From contig JABCZG010000013.1 of assembly GCA_013289835.1 (NCBI GenBank), forward strand, positions 62,001-126,000: a stretch of DNA of 64,000 nucleotides. Direction: 5' to 3'. This DNA comes from Acidobacteriota bacterium. GTDB lineage: Bacteria; Acidobacteriota; Terriglobia; Acidiferrales; UBA7541. The stretch's first letter is position 1; every line of letters starts with the position of its first letter. Both the position numbers and the translations under genes were made by a program. Positions 56,153 to 64,000 of this stretch are shown one piece after another. The notes beneath the pieces were generated by a model, which did no database searches, was not told the origin of the DNA, and saw nothing but the letters and a program-made list of their open reading frames with translations.

Positions 56153-57525
56153 TCCAGGCCGTGTTTTTGCAACCGGCGGTACATTGCACTTCGGCTCAAT
56201 CCCAAAGCCTTTGCCGCATGGCTGACGTTTCCTTCGTGGCGGGAAAGTGTGCGCTGGATGAGATAGCGTTCCACTTCGTCGAGACTCATCTCCTCCAGCT
56301 TCGCTGGGCCGCTAGCGGCTTGTACGCGCAAACCGAGGTCAGCCGCGTGCACGGAAGGGCCAGACGATAGCAGCACACCGCGTTCGACCGCGTGATCGAG
56401 TTCGCGAACATTTCCGGGCCACGGATGTTCGTGAAGCGCCTTGAGTGCCGCCGGATCAAAGCCCGAAATGTTCTTGCGGTAACGCTGCGAGTAGCCATGA
56501 AGAAAATGGTGAGCCAGGAGGTCCACGTCTTCGCGGCGGTCCCGCAGCGGCGGAATTTGGATCTCAATTGTGTTGAGCCGGAAGAGCAAATCCTGCCGGA
56601 AGCGGCCCGCAGCCGCTTCGGCGTTCACATCCGCGTTCGTTGCCGCAAGCACGCGCACGTTGACGCGTCGCGTGGTGGAAGAGCCCACGCGCTCGAGGTC
56701 GCCCGTTTCCAGAACGCGGAGAAGTTTCGCCTGCAGGTTGAGCGGAACATTGGCAATTTCGTCCAGGAACAGCGTGCTGCCATCGGCGAGTTCGAATCGT
56801 CCCACGCGATCCGAGCGTGCATCCGTGAAAGCACCTTTCACATGGCCGAAGAGTTCGCTTTCAAACACGCCTTCGGAAAGCCCACCCGCATTGACTGTGA
56901 CCATGGGCTTTGACGCGCGATCGGAAAGTGCGTGAAGAGTTCGTGCGACGACTTCCTTGCCGGTTCCATGTTCTCCCGTGATTAAGACGTTGGCTTCCGA
57001 AGGACCGATGCGCCCAATCAGCTCAAGAACCGGAGCCATTGCTGGAGACTTCGCGAGAAACGTCGGCCGCGACTCCGCGCGAAGAATGCGATTCTCGGCT
57101 TCGAGTCGCGAAGCCTGCCGCAGCGCCTGGCGCAAATCAATCTGCGTCCGCAGAATCGAGAGCAGGCGCGTATTTTCCCACGGCTTCTGCACGAAGTCGC
57201 GCGCGCCCCGTCGCATAGCCTCGACGGCGACTTCAATGCTGCTCCACGCAGTCATGACCACGACGGGCAATGTGCTGTCCAGCATTTGAATGCGAGTCAG
57301 CAAGTCCAGCCCTTCCTGGCCGGACGTGGTGTCTCGCGTGTAATTGAGGTCCATCAGGACCGCATCGAATTCGCGTGTCTCGATCGCGCTCAATGCTTCA
57401 GAGGGAGAAGTGACTGCCTGAATCTCGTAGCCCTCGCGCTTCAGGAGCAAACGGAGAGCGTCGCGGATGTCCGCTTGATCGTCGGCGATGAGGATTCGAA
57501 AAGGCTGCGCAGTAGTTGTTTTCAT
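56149..57525 (-). CDS. NtrC-family sigma-54-dependent response regulator
   Basis: A 458-residue activator. Receiver (about 8-125) with Asp59 (AVLMDL) and the acidic pair 15-16; AAA+ domain (about 155-385) with Walker A GEHGTGKE (184-191), the GAFTDA loop (231-236, a variant of GAFTGA) and Walker B (STLFLDEI); a Fis-type HTH at the C-terminus (about 425-458). The loop contacts sigma-54, and the Asp in place of Gly is a known variant in some groups. It probably drives transcription of the adjacent transporters. Confidence 0.93.
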   Translation of the reverse strand: MKTTTAQPFRILIADDQADIRDALRLLLKREGYEIQAVTSPSEALSAIETREFDAVLMDLNYTRDTTSGQEGLDLLTRIQMLDSTLPVVVMTAWSSIEVAVEAMRRGARDFVQKPWENTRLLSILRTQIDLRQALRQASRLEAENRILRAESRPTFLAKSPAMAPVLELIGRIGPSEANVLITGEHGTGKEVVARTLHALSDRASKPMVTVNAGGLSEGVFESELFGHVKGAFTDARSDRVGRFELADGSTLFLDEIANVPLNLQAKLLRVLETGDLERVGSSTTRRVNVRVLAATNADVNAEAAAGRFRQDLLFRLNTIEIQIPPLRDRREDVDLLAHHFLHGYSQRYRKNISGFDPAALKALHEHPWPGNVRELDHAVERGVLLSSGPSVHAADLGLRVQAASGPAKLEEMSLDEVERYLIQRTLSRHEGNVSHAAKALGLSRSAMYRRLQKHGLE

Positions 57526-57609
57526 TCCACTCTGTAGACGGAGTTTACCCTACTGTTGTTTCCGAGGCACGGCAGGAAGCATCCGGGGAACCGTCAGTCC
57601 CCGCATGCC

Positions 57610-60036
57610 TCACTCATACCGAAGAGCGACCAGCGGATCCACGCGAGTAGCGCGTCGCGCCGGCAAATAGCAGGCCAGCAGGACAATGGCGCTGAGCGTC
57701 GCCGCGCCAAACGCGAACGTAGCGACATCCAGGCTGCTCACCTGAAACAACAAGCTGGACATCAGCCGCGTCAACACGAGAGCTCCAACCAGGCCCAACA
57801 TCACGCCAATCACCGCGAACCGCAATCCTTGTCGAAGCATCATCTCAAGAATGTTTCCCCGATTCGCGCCAAGCGCCATGCGGATTCCAATTTCATGCCA
57901 TCGTTGTGTAACCACATACGCCATAACCCCATAAACTCCGACTCCGGCAAGCACTAGCGCAAGCGCAGCAAACGAACCAAAGAGAATCACAGAAAGACGC
58001 CGCGACGCGGTGTTCTCGCTGACGATTTCTTCTAATTGGCGAATATCAAACAGTGGCACGTCGGGATCGAGCGAATGAAGTGCGCCACGCACCCCCGCGG
58101 CAAGCGTGGCGATATCAACATGCGAGCGGATAATGATAGCGCCTCCGCCCGAGGGTAATTGTGCCTGGGGAACGTACGTCTCCACACGCGAGGGCTGATC
58201 CACCCCATAATTCTTCACGTGTCCCACCACTCCAACAATGGTCATCCAACTCGATTGATCCCCGGGCTTCGGTGGAAAGTCGGTCGAAACCCGTTTCCCC
58301 AGTGGATCCTCGTTTGCGAAGTTTTCTTTCGCGAACATCTCGTCAATGATACATACCCGCTGCCCCTCTTCATTGTCATGGGCGTCAAACAGCCGTCCGC
58401 GAAGCAACCGCAAGCCCATCGCCGGCATGGCGCCTGGAGTCACTCTACCCATGTCCGTCGAAGGTACCTGCCCCGGAGCAGGCAGGGGGCGCCCCTCAAT
58501 TGCAAAGGCTGTTTGCCAGCCGCCGAGAAGCGGATTCTTGAATCCTGCCGCGCTTACTCCAGGAAGCCTCTCGACTTTGGCAACGAGGTGCTCAACAAAA
58601 ACGCGCCGCGACGCATCGTCTTTGTACTTGGCATCTGGCAACGAAAAGAAGGCTGTTAAAACATGCTGCGGATGGATGCCGCCATCATCCCGGAGAACGC
58701 GATAGAGGCTCTTGGCCATCAGCCCCGCACCGACCAGTAGAATGAGAGAAATCGCGACCTCGGCCACAACCAATACGTCCCGAAGCCGGAGGCTCCTTCC
58801 GCCTTCGCTCCCACTGCGTCCACCTTCCTTCAGCGCTTCCTGCACGTCCGTCCGAGAGGCTTGCAGGGCTGGAAAAATACCGAACAAAATGCCAGTGAAA
58901 ATCGATAGACCAAGAGAGAAGGCCAGAACCTGACTGTCTACCGTGACTTCATTCAAGCGCGGCACGCCCGCCGACGCCGCATGAACGAGAGCCGCGGTGA
59001 TCCAAACTGCCAGGAGCAAACCAAGCGTCCCGCCGAGGAGCGAAAGAAGCACGCTTTCCGTCAGCGTTTGCCGCACCAGCCGTCCTCGCACCGCTCCAAG
59101 CGCCATGCGCACAGCCAGTTCGCGCTGCCGTTCGGTAGCCCGCGCCAGCAGCAGATTGGCGAGGTTGGCGCAAGCAATCAGAAGCACGAAGCCCACCGCA
59201 GCCACCAGAGCGATCAGCGACGGACGTACATCTTCAACGATCGCGTCTAAGAGTGGTTCCAGGGTGACGCTGTCCTTGGCATTGGTCGAAGGATGCTGCT
59301 CATCGATCCGTTGCGCAATCGCTTTCATTTCGCTGGTTGCCTGCGCGATTGTGACTCCCGGTTTAAGCCGCGCGTACGCATATATGCCCGGATGATTGCC
59401 GCGATTTTTCTCTCCGCCAAGTTCGTCTTCCAGGCGCCAAAGAGAAGTAAAGAGGTCCGTCTTGCGCCAGCTGCTGTGCAGCCGCCCGGGCAGAACTCCA
59501 ATGATGGTGTACGGCTCGGCATCCAGTGTAAGTTCCTGGCCGAGAACATTCGGGTCGCGCGCGAACCGCCGTTCCCAGAATCCTTCACTTAGTAGAACAA
59601 CGCGCGGCGCTCCAACCTTGTCGTCTTCCGGCCCCAACGTGCGCCCGAGGATCGGATTGACTCCCATGGTGGGCGAGAATCCCGCGGTGATCCGCCGCAA
59701 GCGCAACCGTTCCGCTTCGCCTCTGCCCGTCAGCACAGTGTTGTCACTTTGATAGGCGACCATGCTCTCAAAAACTTTGTTCTGCGCACGCCAATCGTTG
59801 AAATTGGCCATCGCGATGCTCATCTCCGGCACCTGCTCGGAGTACTCGCCGAGAAAGACCAAACGATTTGCCTCAGGGTAGGGAAGCGGGCGAAGAAGGA
59901 CGGCATCGATCACGCTGAAGATCGCCGTATTTGCGCCGATGCCGAGCGCCAGCGTCAGGATGGCGACGGCCGTAAAGCCAGGACTTTTCATCAACATGCG
60001 CAGGGCGTAGCGAAGATCCTGAAAGAATGTCGCCAT
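57610..60036 (-). CDS. ADOP-type MacB/FtsX permease
   Basis: An 808-residue permease with the ADOP N-terminus ([21 protein letters not shown]), a MacB periplasmic domain (about 45-265), an FtsX module (about 275-400), a second MacB-like domain and a final FtsX module, giving eight helices in all. ATG at 60036 has AGGAGG upstream. It pairs with the ATPase 34 bp upstream. The role is probably export or mechanotransmission at the envelope; substrate unknown. Confidence 0.93.
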   Translation of the reverse strand: MATFFQDLRYALRMLMKSPGFTAVAILTLALGIGANTAIFSVIDAVLLRPLPYPEANRLVFLGEYSEQVPEMSIAMANFNDWRAQNKVFESMVAYQSDNTVLTGRGEAERLRLRRITAGFSPTMGVNPILGRTLGPEDDKVGAPRVVLLSEGFWERRFARDPNVLGQELTLDAEPYTIIGVLPGRLHSSWRKTDLFTSLWRLEDELGGEKNRGNHPGIYAYARLKPGVTIAQATSEMKAIAQRIDEQHPSTNAKDSVTLEPLLDAIVEDVRPSLIALVAAVGFVLLIACANLANLLLARATERQRELAVRMALGAVRGRLVRQTLTESVLLSLLGGTLGLLLAVWITAALVHAASAGVPRLNEVTVDSQVLAFSLGLSIFTGILFGIFPALQASRTDVQEALKEGGRSGSEGGRSLRLRDVLVVAEVAISLILLVGAGLMAKSLYRVLRDDGGIHPQHVLTAFFSLPDAKYKDDASRRVFVEHLVAKVERLPGVSAAGFKNPLLGGWQTAFAIEGRPLPAPGQVPSTDMGRVTPGAMPAMGLRLLRGRLFDAHDNEEGQRVCIIDEMFAKENFANEDPLGKRVSTDFPPKPGDQSSWMTIVGVVGHVKNYGVDQPSRVETYVPQAQLPSGGGAIIIRSHVDIATLAAGVRGALHSLDPDVPLFDIRQLEEIVSENTASRRLSVILFGSFAALALVLAGVGVYGVMAYVVTQRWHEIGIRMALGANRGNILEMMLRQGLRFAVIGVMLGLVGALVLTRLMSSLLFQVSSLDVATFAFGAATLSAIVLLACYLPARRATRVDPLVALRYE

Positions 60037-60070
60037 GGCACAGCCTCCTGTCAGAGCGAGAAGACTTTGG

Positions 60071-60787
60071 CTAGGCGGACTGGGTAGCGCCGGCTCGAGT
60101 CCCAGCCGCCAAGCCGTCGCTGACCACCCAGCCGTCCTTTAGTTGAATGATGCGATTTCCGTATGCCGCATTTCGCTCCGAATGCGTCACCTGAATAATG
60201 GTCGTGCCACCGTCATTCAATTTCTTGAACAGCTCCATGATCTCCTCGCCTTGCGCGGAATGGAGATTCCCCGTCGGCTCATCGGCGAGAATCAGCTTCG
60301 GACTGAGAATTACCGCGCGCGCCACCCCCACCAGTTGCTGCTGGCCGCCGGAAAGCTGGTTCGGGAAAAGATCTTTCTTTCCCACGATGTGGAAGCGATC
60401 GAGGGTGTCACAGACCAAACTCACGCGCTCCTTGTGCGGAACATTTTTGTAGGACAGCGGCACTTCCAGATTCTCGAAGACCGTCAGATTGTCGATCAGG
60501 TGATAGCTCTGAAAAACGAAACCAATGTTGGCTTTGTGCAGCTCGTTGCGCTTCTTGACGTTGAGTTTGTGGACGGCTTCGCCAAGGAAGTAGAACTCTC
60601 CGCTCCACGCGCCGTCCAACATTCCGATGATACTGAGCAGCGTGGATTTTCCCGCCCCGGACGGCCCCATGATGGTCACGAATTCGCCCGGTTGAATATC
60701 CAGATTGATCCTGCGCAGCAAGAAAAATTTATTCGGACCAGCTTCAACCACTTTTTCCATATTTCGCAGCTGAATCAAAGGTTCCAC
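60071..60787 (-). CDS. MacB-type ABC transporter ATPase
   Basis: A 238-residue ATPase of the LolD/MacB group with Walker [17 protein letters not shown] signature, Walker B ([11 protein letters not shown]) and the H-loop (IQVTHSE). Starts with GTG at 60787 after GAGGAG. It is the energy unit for the downstream ADOP permease. Confidence 0.96.
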   Translation of the reverse strand: MEPLIQLRNMEKVVEAGPNKFFLLRRINLDIQPGEFVTIMGPSGAGKSTLLSIIGMLDGAWSGEFYFLGEAVHKLNVKKRNELHKANIGFVFQSYHLIDNLTVFENLEVPLSYKNVPHKERVSLVCDTLDRFHIVGKKDLFPNQLSGGQQQLVGVARAVILSPKLILADEPTGNLHSAQGEEIMELFKKLNDGGTTIIQVTHSERNAAYGNRIIQLKDGWVVSDGLAAGTRAGATQSA

Positions 60788-60910
60788 AATTTCTCCTCAA
60801 CTCATCGCAGGGAATCTGAGCGGTAGCACTCTAAGGTGCTGCCCATCTCTATGTTGTAGCGCAAGCGGCGCGTTCCTTCAATGCGCCCACGGATGGCGCC
60901 GCGCCAGACG

Positions 60911-63370
60911 TTAGTCGTGTCGCAAAGCCTGAAGCGGATCGAGATTCGCTGCCCGTCGCGCCGGAAGATAGCACGCCAGTCCCGCGACCGCGAGCAGCAG
61001 CAAAGGCAGTCCGATGAACGAGGCTGGGTCGGCCGCCTCCACTCCGAAGAGCAGCGATGAAAGAGCTCGTGCCATCAAAAAGGCAATAGGAAGGCCAATG
61101 GTCAGTCCGAGCGCCGTGAGCAACAGCCCGCTTCGCAGCACCAGCGTCAGGACGTCGCGTGTCTGCGCGCCCATGGACATCCGGATTCCGATCTCGTGCG
61201 CCCTCTCGCTCACCGAATAGGACATGACCCCGAACACACCGACCGATGCCAATATCAACGCAATCGCTCCCATCACCGCCATCATCGTCGCAACATACGC
61301 GATGCCCACGATCGATTCGGTAATCACTTTGTCCATCGGCTTGATTTCGTACAGCGGCAAATTCGGATCCACCGCCGCAATCTCCGCTCGCGCCGCGGAG
61401 ACGAACTTCTGAGGATCACCCTCCGTACGCAGCACCACGGTCGTGTGATTCGGAGGCGCCTGCCGGAACGACCGGTAAATCGTGGGCACCGCTTCCTTCA
61501 CAATCCAGCTATAATGTACGTCGTTCACTACGCCCACCACCGTCATCCATTCGCCTTCGGCTTCCGCTTTTCCCACCTTGACATGACGGCCCAGCGCTTT
61601 CTCTCCGTGAAAATAACGCCGCGCCAGGCTCTCGCTGATCACCGCGACTCGCGCTGATTCCGCTCCATCCGTGTCGCTCAGCAATCGCCCATCGCGCAGC
61701 GCGATGTTCATCGTGTTGAAGTAGTTTGGCGCGGTTGTCTCGACGATGGCGCTGCGCACTTCGCCGCGCTCTGTCAACGGAATCCCTTCGATCGAGAATT
61801 CGTCTTCGTCGATCCCTCCGCCGTTAGCGTACGGTACATTCGTAACCAGCGATGCTGCTTGCACGCCGGAAATTGTGCCAAGCCGCTGCACGATTTGTTC
61901 GGTGAAGTTCAACCGCACGGCCGGCTGGTTGTACTGTACTTCCGGCAGCGAATAATGGAAGGTCAGCAGCGTTTGCGGAGCATAGTTCTCCGTTACGCTC
62001 AGCAATCCTTGGAAGCCCTTCACCAGCAGTCCCGCGCCAATCAAAAGAACCAGCGCCAGCGCCACTTCGCAAACAACCAGCGCTCCGCGCAGTCGATGCC
62101 GCGTGCGGCTTATGGAAGATCCGCGCCCGCCTTCCTTCAGCGTTTCCGCGATATTCGCGCGCGAACCCAGCAGGGAAGGCGCAATCCCGGAGATCAATCC
62201 GCTGAGCACCGCGATGCCCAGCGCAAAAAGAAACGCGTTGCCGTCCAGGCGTATCGTCTTCCATCCCGCCACGAATCGCGCGACGTCCGGCGGCATGTGC
62301 GCCAGAATCATCTGAATATCCATTTGCGCCAGGAACAAGCCGACTCCAGCGCCCGCCAGCGACAGCAAGATACTCTCGATCAACAACTGCCGCGCAACGC
62401 GCCAGCGGCTGCCCCCCAGCGCCGTGCGCACCGCGAATTCGCTCGTGCGCCCAGTGATCCGCGCGAACTGCACGTTCGCAACGTCTGCGCACGCAATGAG
62501 CAGCACAAAAGCCACTGCGCCCATCAGCAGCAGGGTGTATTGACGCGTCAGCGGTCCAGTGATGAATTCCCGCAGCGGAAGTGGATGCACGCGCCATGCT
62601 TTATTGGTATCGGGATAGGCTTGCGCTTCGCGTTCCGAGGTGGCGCGCATCTCCGCCGCGCCCTCGGAAAAAGAAACGCCGGGCTTGAGCCGCCCAAGCA
62701 CCCACAGCCAGCGATTGTCGCGCCGCAGCCGTTCCTTCGTGCTGAGCGTCAGCGGAATCCACGCCTCCGCCGCCATCGGGAAATCAAAACCCTTATTCAT
62801 TACTCCGACAATGTTAAAGCTCTTGCCATCCACTTTGATCACGCGCTTCAACACGTTAGGATCGGACGCGTAACGTTGTTCCCACAGCCCATAGCTCAAA
62901 ATAATTTCCTGATTGCGGCCCGGTTCTTCCTCTTCCGGAAGAAATGTGCGGCCCATCAGTGGCTGCACGCCGATCATCGAGAAAAAATTGGCGGAAATCT
63001 GGAAGTCCTGAACTTTCTGCGCCTCGCGGTCGCCCGTCAGGCTCACTTCATCCCACGCGTATGCCCCTAGGTCATCGAACGAACGAACTTCTTTCTTCCA
63101 GTCGAGATACGTCGCGGGGGCGACCGCATTCAAGTCCTGCGGGCCGAACCCTGCCCCGCCCTGGCTGTTTACGCGTGCGTCCACCAGCGCGACGATGCGA
63201 TCAGGATTTTCGAACGGGACCGGATGGACCAGAAACGCTTCCGCAAGGCTGAAAATCGCGGTGTTGGCACCGATTCCCAAACCAAGGGCCACCACGCAAA
63301 CGATCGTCGCAAGACGGTGCTTGATCAACATTCGCAAGCCGAATCGAACGTCTTGCCAAATCGTTTCCAT
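60911..63370 (-). CDS. ADOP-type MacB/FtsX permease
   Basis: An 819-residue permease built like the one at 57610-60036 (N-terminal [32 protein letters not shown]; two MacB-like and two FtsX modules). ATG at 63370 has GGGGAG upstream; the frame is open further upstream but runs into the ATPase gene. It is 16 bp after the partial ATPase gene, which is its likely partner. Confidence 0.93.
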   Translation of the reverse strand: METIWQDVRFGLRMLIKHRLATIVCVVALGLGIGANTAIFSLAEAFLVHPVPFENPDRIVALVDARVNSQGGAGFGPQDLNAVAPATYLDWKKEVRSFDDLGAYAWDEVSLTGDREAQKVQDFQISANFFSMIGVQPLMGRTFLPEEEEPGRNQEIILSYGLWEQRYASDPNVLKRVIKVDGKSFNIVGVMNKGFDFPMAAEAWIPLTLSTKERLRRDNRWLWVLGRLKPGVSFSEGAAEMRATSEREAQAYPDTNKAWRVHPLPLREFITGPLTRQYTLLLMGAVAFVLLIACADVANVQFARITGRTSEFAVRTALGGSRWRVARQLLIESILLSLAGAGVGLFLAQMDIQMILAHMPPDVARFVAGWKTIRLDGNAFLFALGIAVLSGLISGIAPSLLGSRANIAETLKEGGRGSSISRTRHRLRGALVVCEVALALVLLIGAGLLVKGFQGLLSVTENYAPQTLLTFHYSLPEVQYNQPAVRLNFTEQIVQRLGTISGVQAASLVTNVPYANGGGIDEDEFSIEGIPLTERGEVRSAIVETTAPNYFNTMNIALRDGRLLSDTDGAESARVAVISESLARRYFHGEKALGRHVKVGKAEAEGEWMTVVGVVNDVHYSWIVKEAVPTIYRSFRQAPPNHTTVVLRTEGDPQKFVSAARAEIAAVDPNLPLYEIKPMDKVITESIVGIAYVATMMAVMGAIALILASVGVFGVMSYSVSERAHEIGIRMSMGAQTRDVLTLVLRSGLLLTALGLTIGLPIAFLMARALSSLLFGVEAADPASFIGLPLLLLAVAGLACYLPARRAANLDPLQALRHD

Positions 63371-63386
63371 GAACTGTCTCCCCTGG

Positions 63387-64000
63387 TCAGGCTCCCACGT
63401 GCGCTTCCTGTGTTTCTTCCACGATGCGGCCGTCAAACAGATGAATGGTCCGCTCCGCAAAATTCGCATACCGCTGATCGTGCGTAACCATGCAAATGGT
63501 CGCGCCATTGCGATGAAGATCGCGTAATAGTTCCATCACCGCTTCGCCATTCTTCGAGTCCAGGTTTCCAGTCGGCTCATCAGCCATCAGGATCAGCGGG
63601 TCGCCAACCAACGCGCGCGCCACGGCCACGCGCTGTTGCTGACCGCCGGAAAGCTGCGAGGGGTAATGCCGCAAGCGGTGCGCCATGCCCACGCGCTCCA
63701 GCGCGTGCTGCACCTTCTGCTTGCGTTCGGCGGCGCTGGTGCCGCGATATGTCAGCGGAAGCTCCACGTTCTCGTAGACCGTCAGGTCGCCAATCAAATT
63801 AAACGCCTGGAAGATAAAGCCAATCTCGCGGTTGCGGATGCGCGTGCGTTCGCTGATCGTCAACTTTGCCACCGGCTGGCCGTTCAACCAGTAGTTCCCG
63901 TCCGACGGAGAATCCAGCAATCCCAAAATGGAGAGCAGCGTGGATTTGCCGCAGCCCGAAGGCCCCGCAATCGAAATGTACGTCCCTTTCTTGATCTCCA
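63387..64000 (-). CDS. MacB-type ABC transporter ATPase, partial (5' end outside window)
   Basis: An ATPase of the LolD/MacB family running off the right end; about 204 codons are visible. Walker A GPSGCGKST at the edge, Q-loop (FQAFNLIGDLTVYENV), LSGGQQQRVA signature, Walker B ([12 protein letters not shown]) and the H-loop (MVTHDQ) are complete. It is upstream of the ADOP permease and would energise it. Confidence 0.95.
   Translation of the reverse strand, partial: EIKKGTYISIAGPSGCGKSTLLSILGLLDSPSDGNYWLNGQPVAKLTISERTRIRNREIGFIFQAFNLIGDLTVYENVELPLTYRGTSAAERKQKVQHALERVGMAHRLRHYPSQLSGGQQQRVAVARALVGDPLILMADEPTGNLDSKNGEAVMELLRDLHRNGATICMVTHDQRYANFAERTIHLFDGRIVEETQEAHVGA

Overview
The window is one contiguous piece of a GC-rich bacterial chromosome, most probably from an Acidobacteriota member (Terriglobia-like). 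The taxon is inferred from gene content. It carries three long MacB/FtsX permeases of the acidobacterial ADOP type with the N-terminal '[30 protein letters not shown]' type signature, several PilZ proteins, many short secreted or zinc-ribbon proteins of unknown function, and an isoquinoline-oxidoreductase-type operon. I saw no rRNA, tRNA, CRISPR array, transposase, integrase or phage gene.

Layout. 1-8 kb: the 3' part of an ADOP permease, a receiver-PilZ protein, a CPBP membrane protease, a DUF1624-like membrane acyltransferase, an FtsB/DivIC-like protein, phosphoglucomutase, CutA and a cystathionine gamma-synthase/lyase. 8-18 kb: mostly small exported or metal-binding proteins of unknown function, with an orphan FtsX permease, a flavin reductase of the ferredoxin-NADP reductase fold and a GAF protein. 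18-18.9 kb: a non-coding stretch with a perfect 28-bp palindrome and a tandem array of five to six copies of a 77-78 bp palindromic unit. 18.9-26 kb: a beta-helix protein, two more PilZ proteins, an SH3 protein, a hydroxypyruvate-isomerase-like protein, and a cluster of two DM13 proteins, an ECF sigma factor and its anti-sigma factor. 26-29.4 kb: a three-gene operon for a 2Fe-2S/molybdopterin oxidoreductase and a dihaem cytochrome c. 29.5-36.7 kb: glycogen branching enzyme, gamma-glutamyltransferase, a VanX-like dipeptidase and an RpiR-type regulator.

36.7-42.2 kb is the branched-chain amino-acid operon ilvD-ilvB-ilvH-ilvC on the minus strand. Its leader shows a complete transcription attenuator: a sigma-70-like promoter, a 23-codon leader peptide with five Val and two Ile codons, and mutually exclusive antiterminator and terminator hairpins. 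42.3-44.1 kb pairs a geranylgeranyl-reductase-like flavoprotein with a YceI (polyisoprenoid-binding) protein.

44.1-52.1 kb is a potassium-uptake locus with an unusual layout. KdpD is split into two proteins encoded divergently on opposite strands. The kinase half forms an operon with kdpE and converges on kdpFABC. A second 28-residue membrane protein precedes the 28-residue KdpF. 52.2-54.6 kb encodes a PAP2-phosphatase/Wzi fusion. 54.8-64 kb is a minus-strand series of ABC ATPase, ADOP permease, ABC ATPase, ADOP permease, NtrC-type regulator and NtrY-type kinase, probably a regulated export or envelope-stress system.

The most notable regions are the ilv attenuator, the split KdpD with its extra microprotein, and the palindromic repeat array. 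No wholly new enzymatic system was evident.
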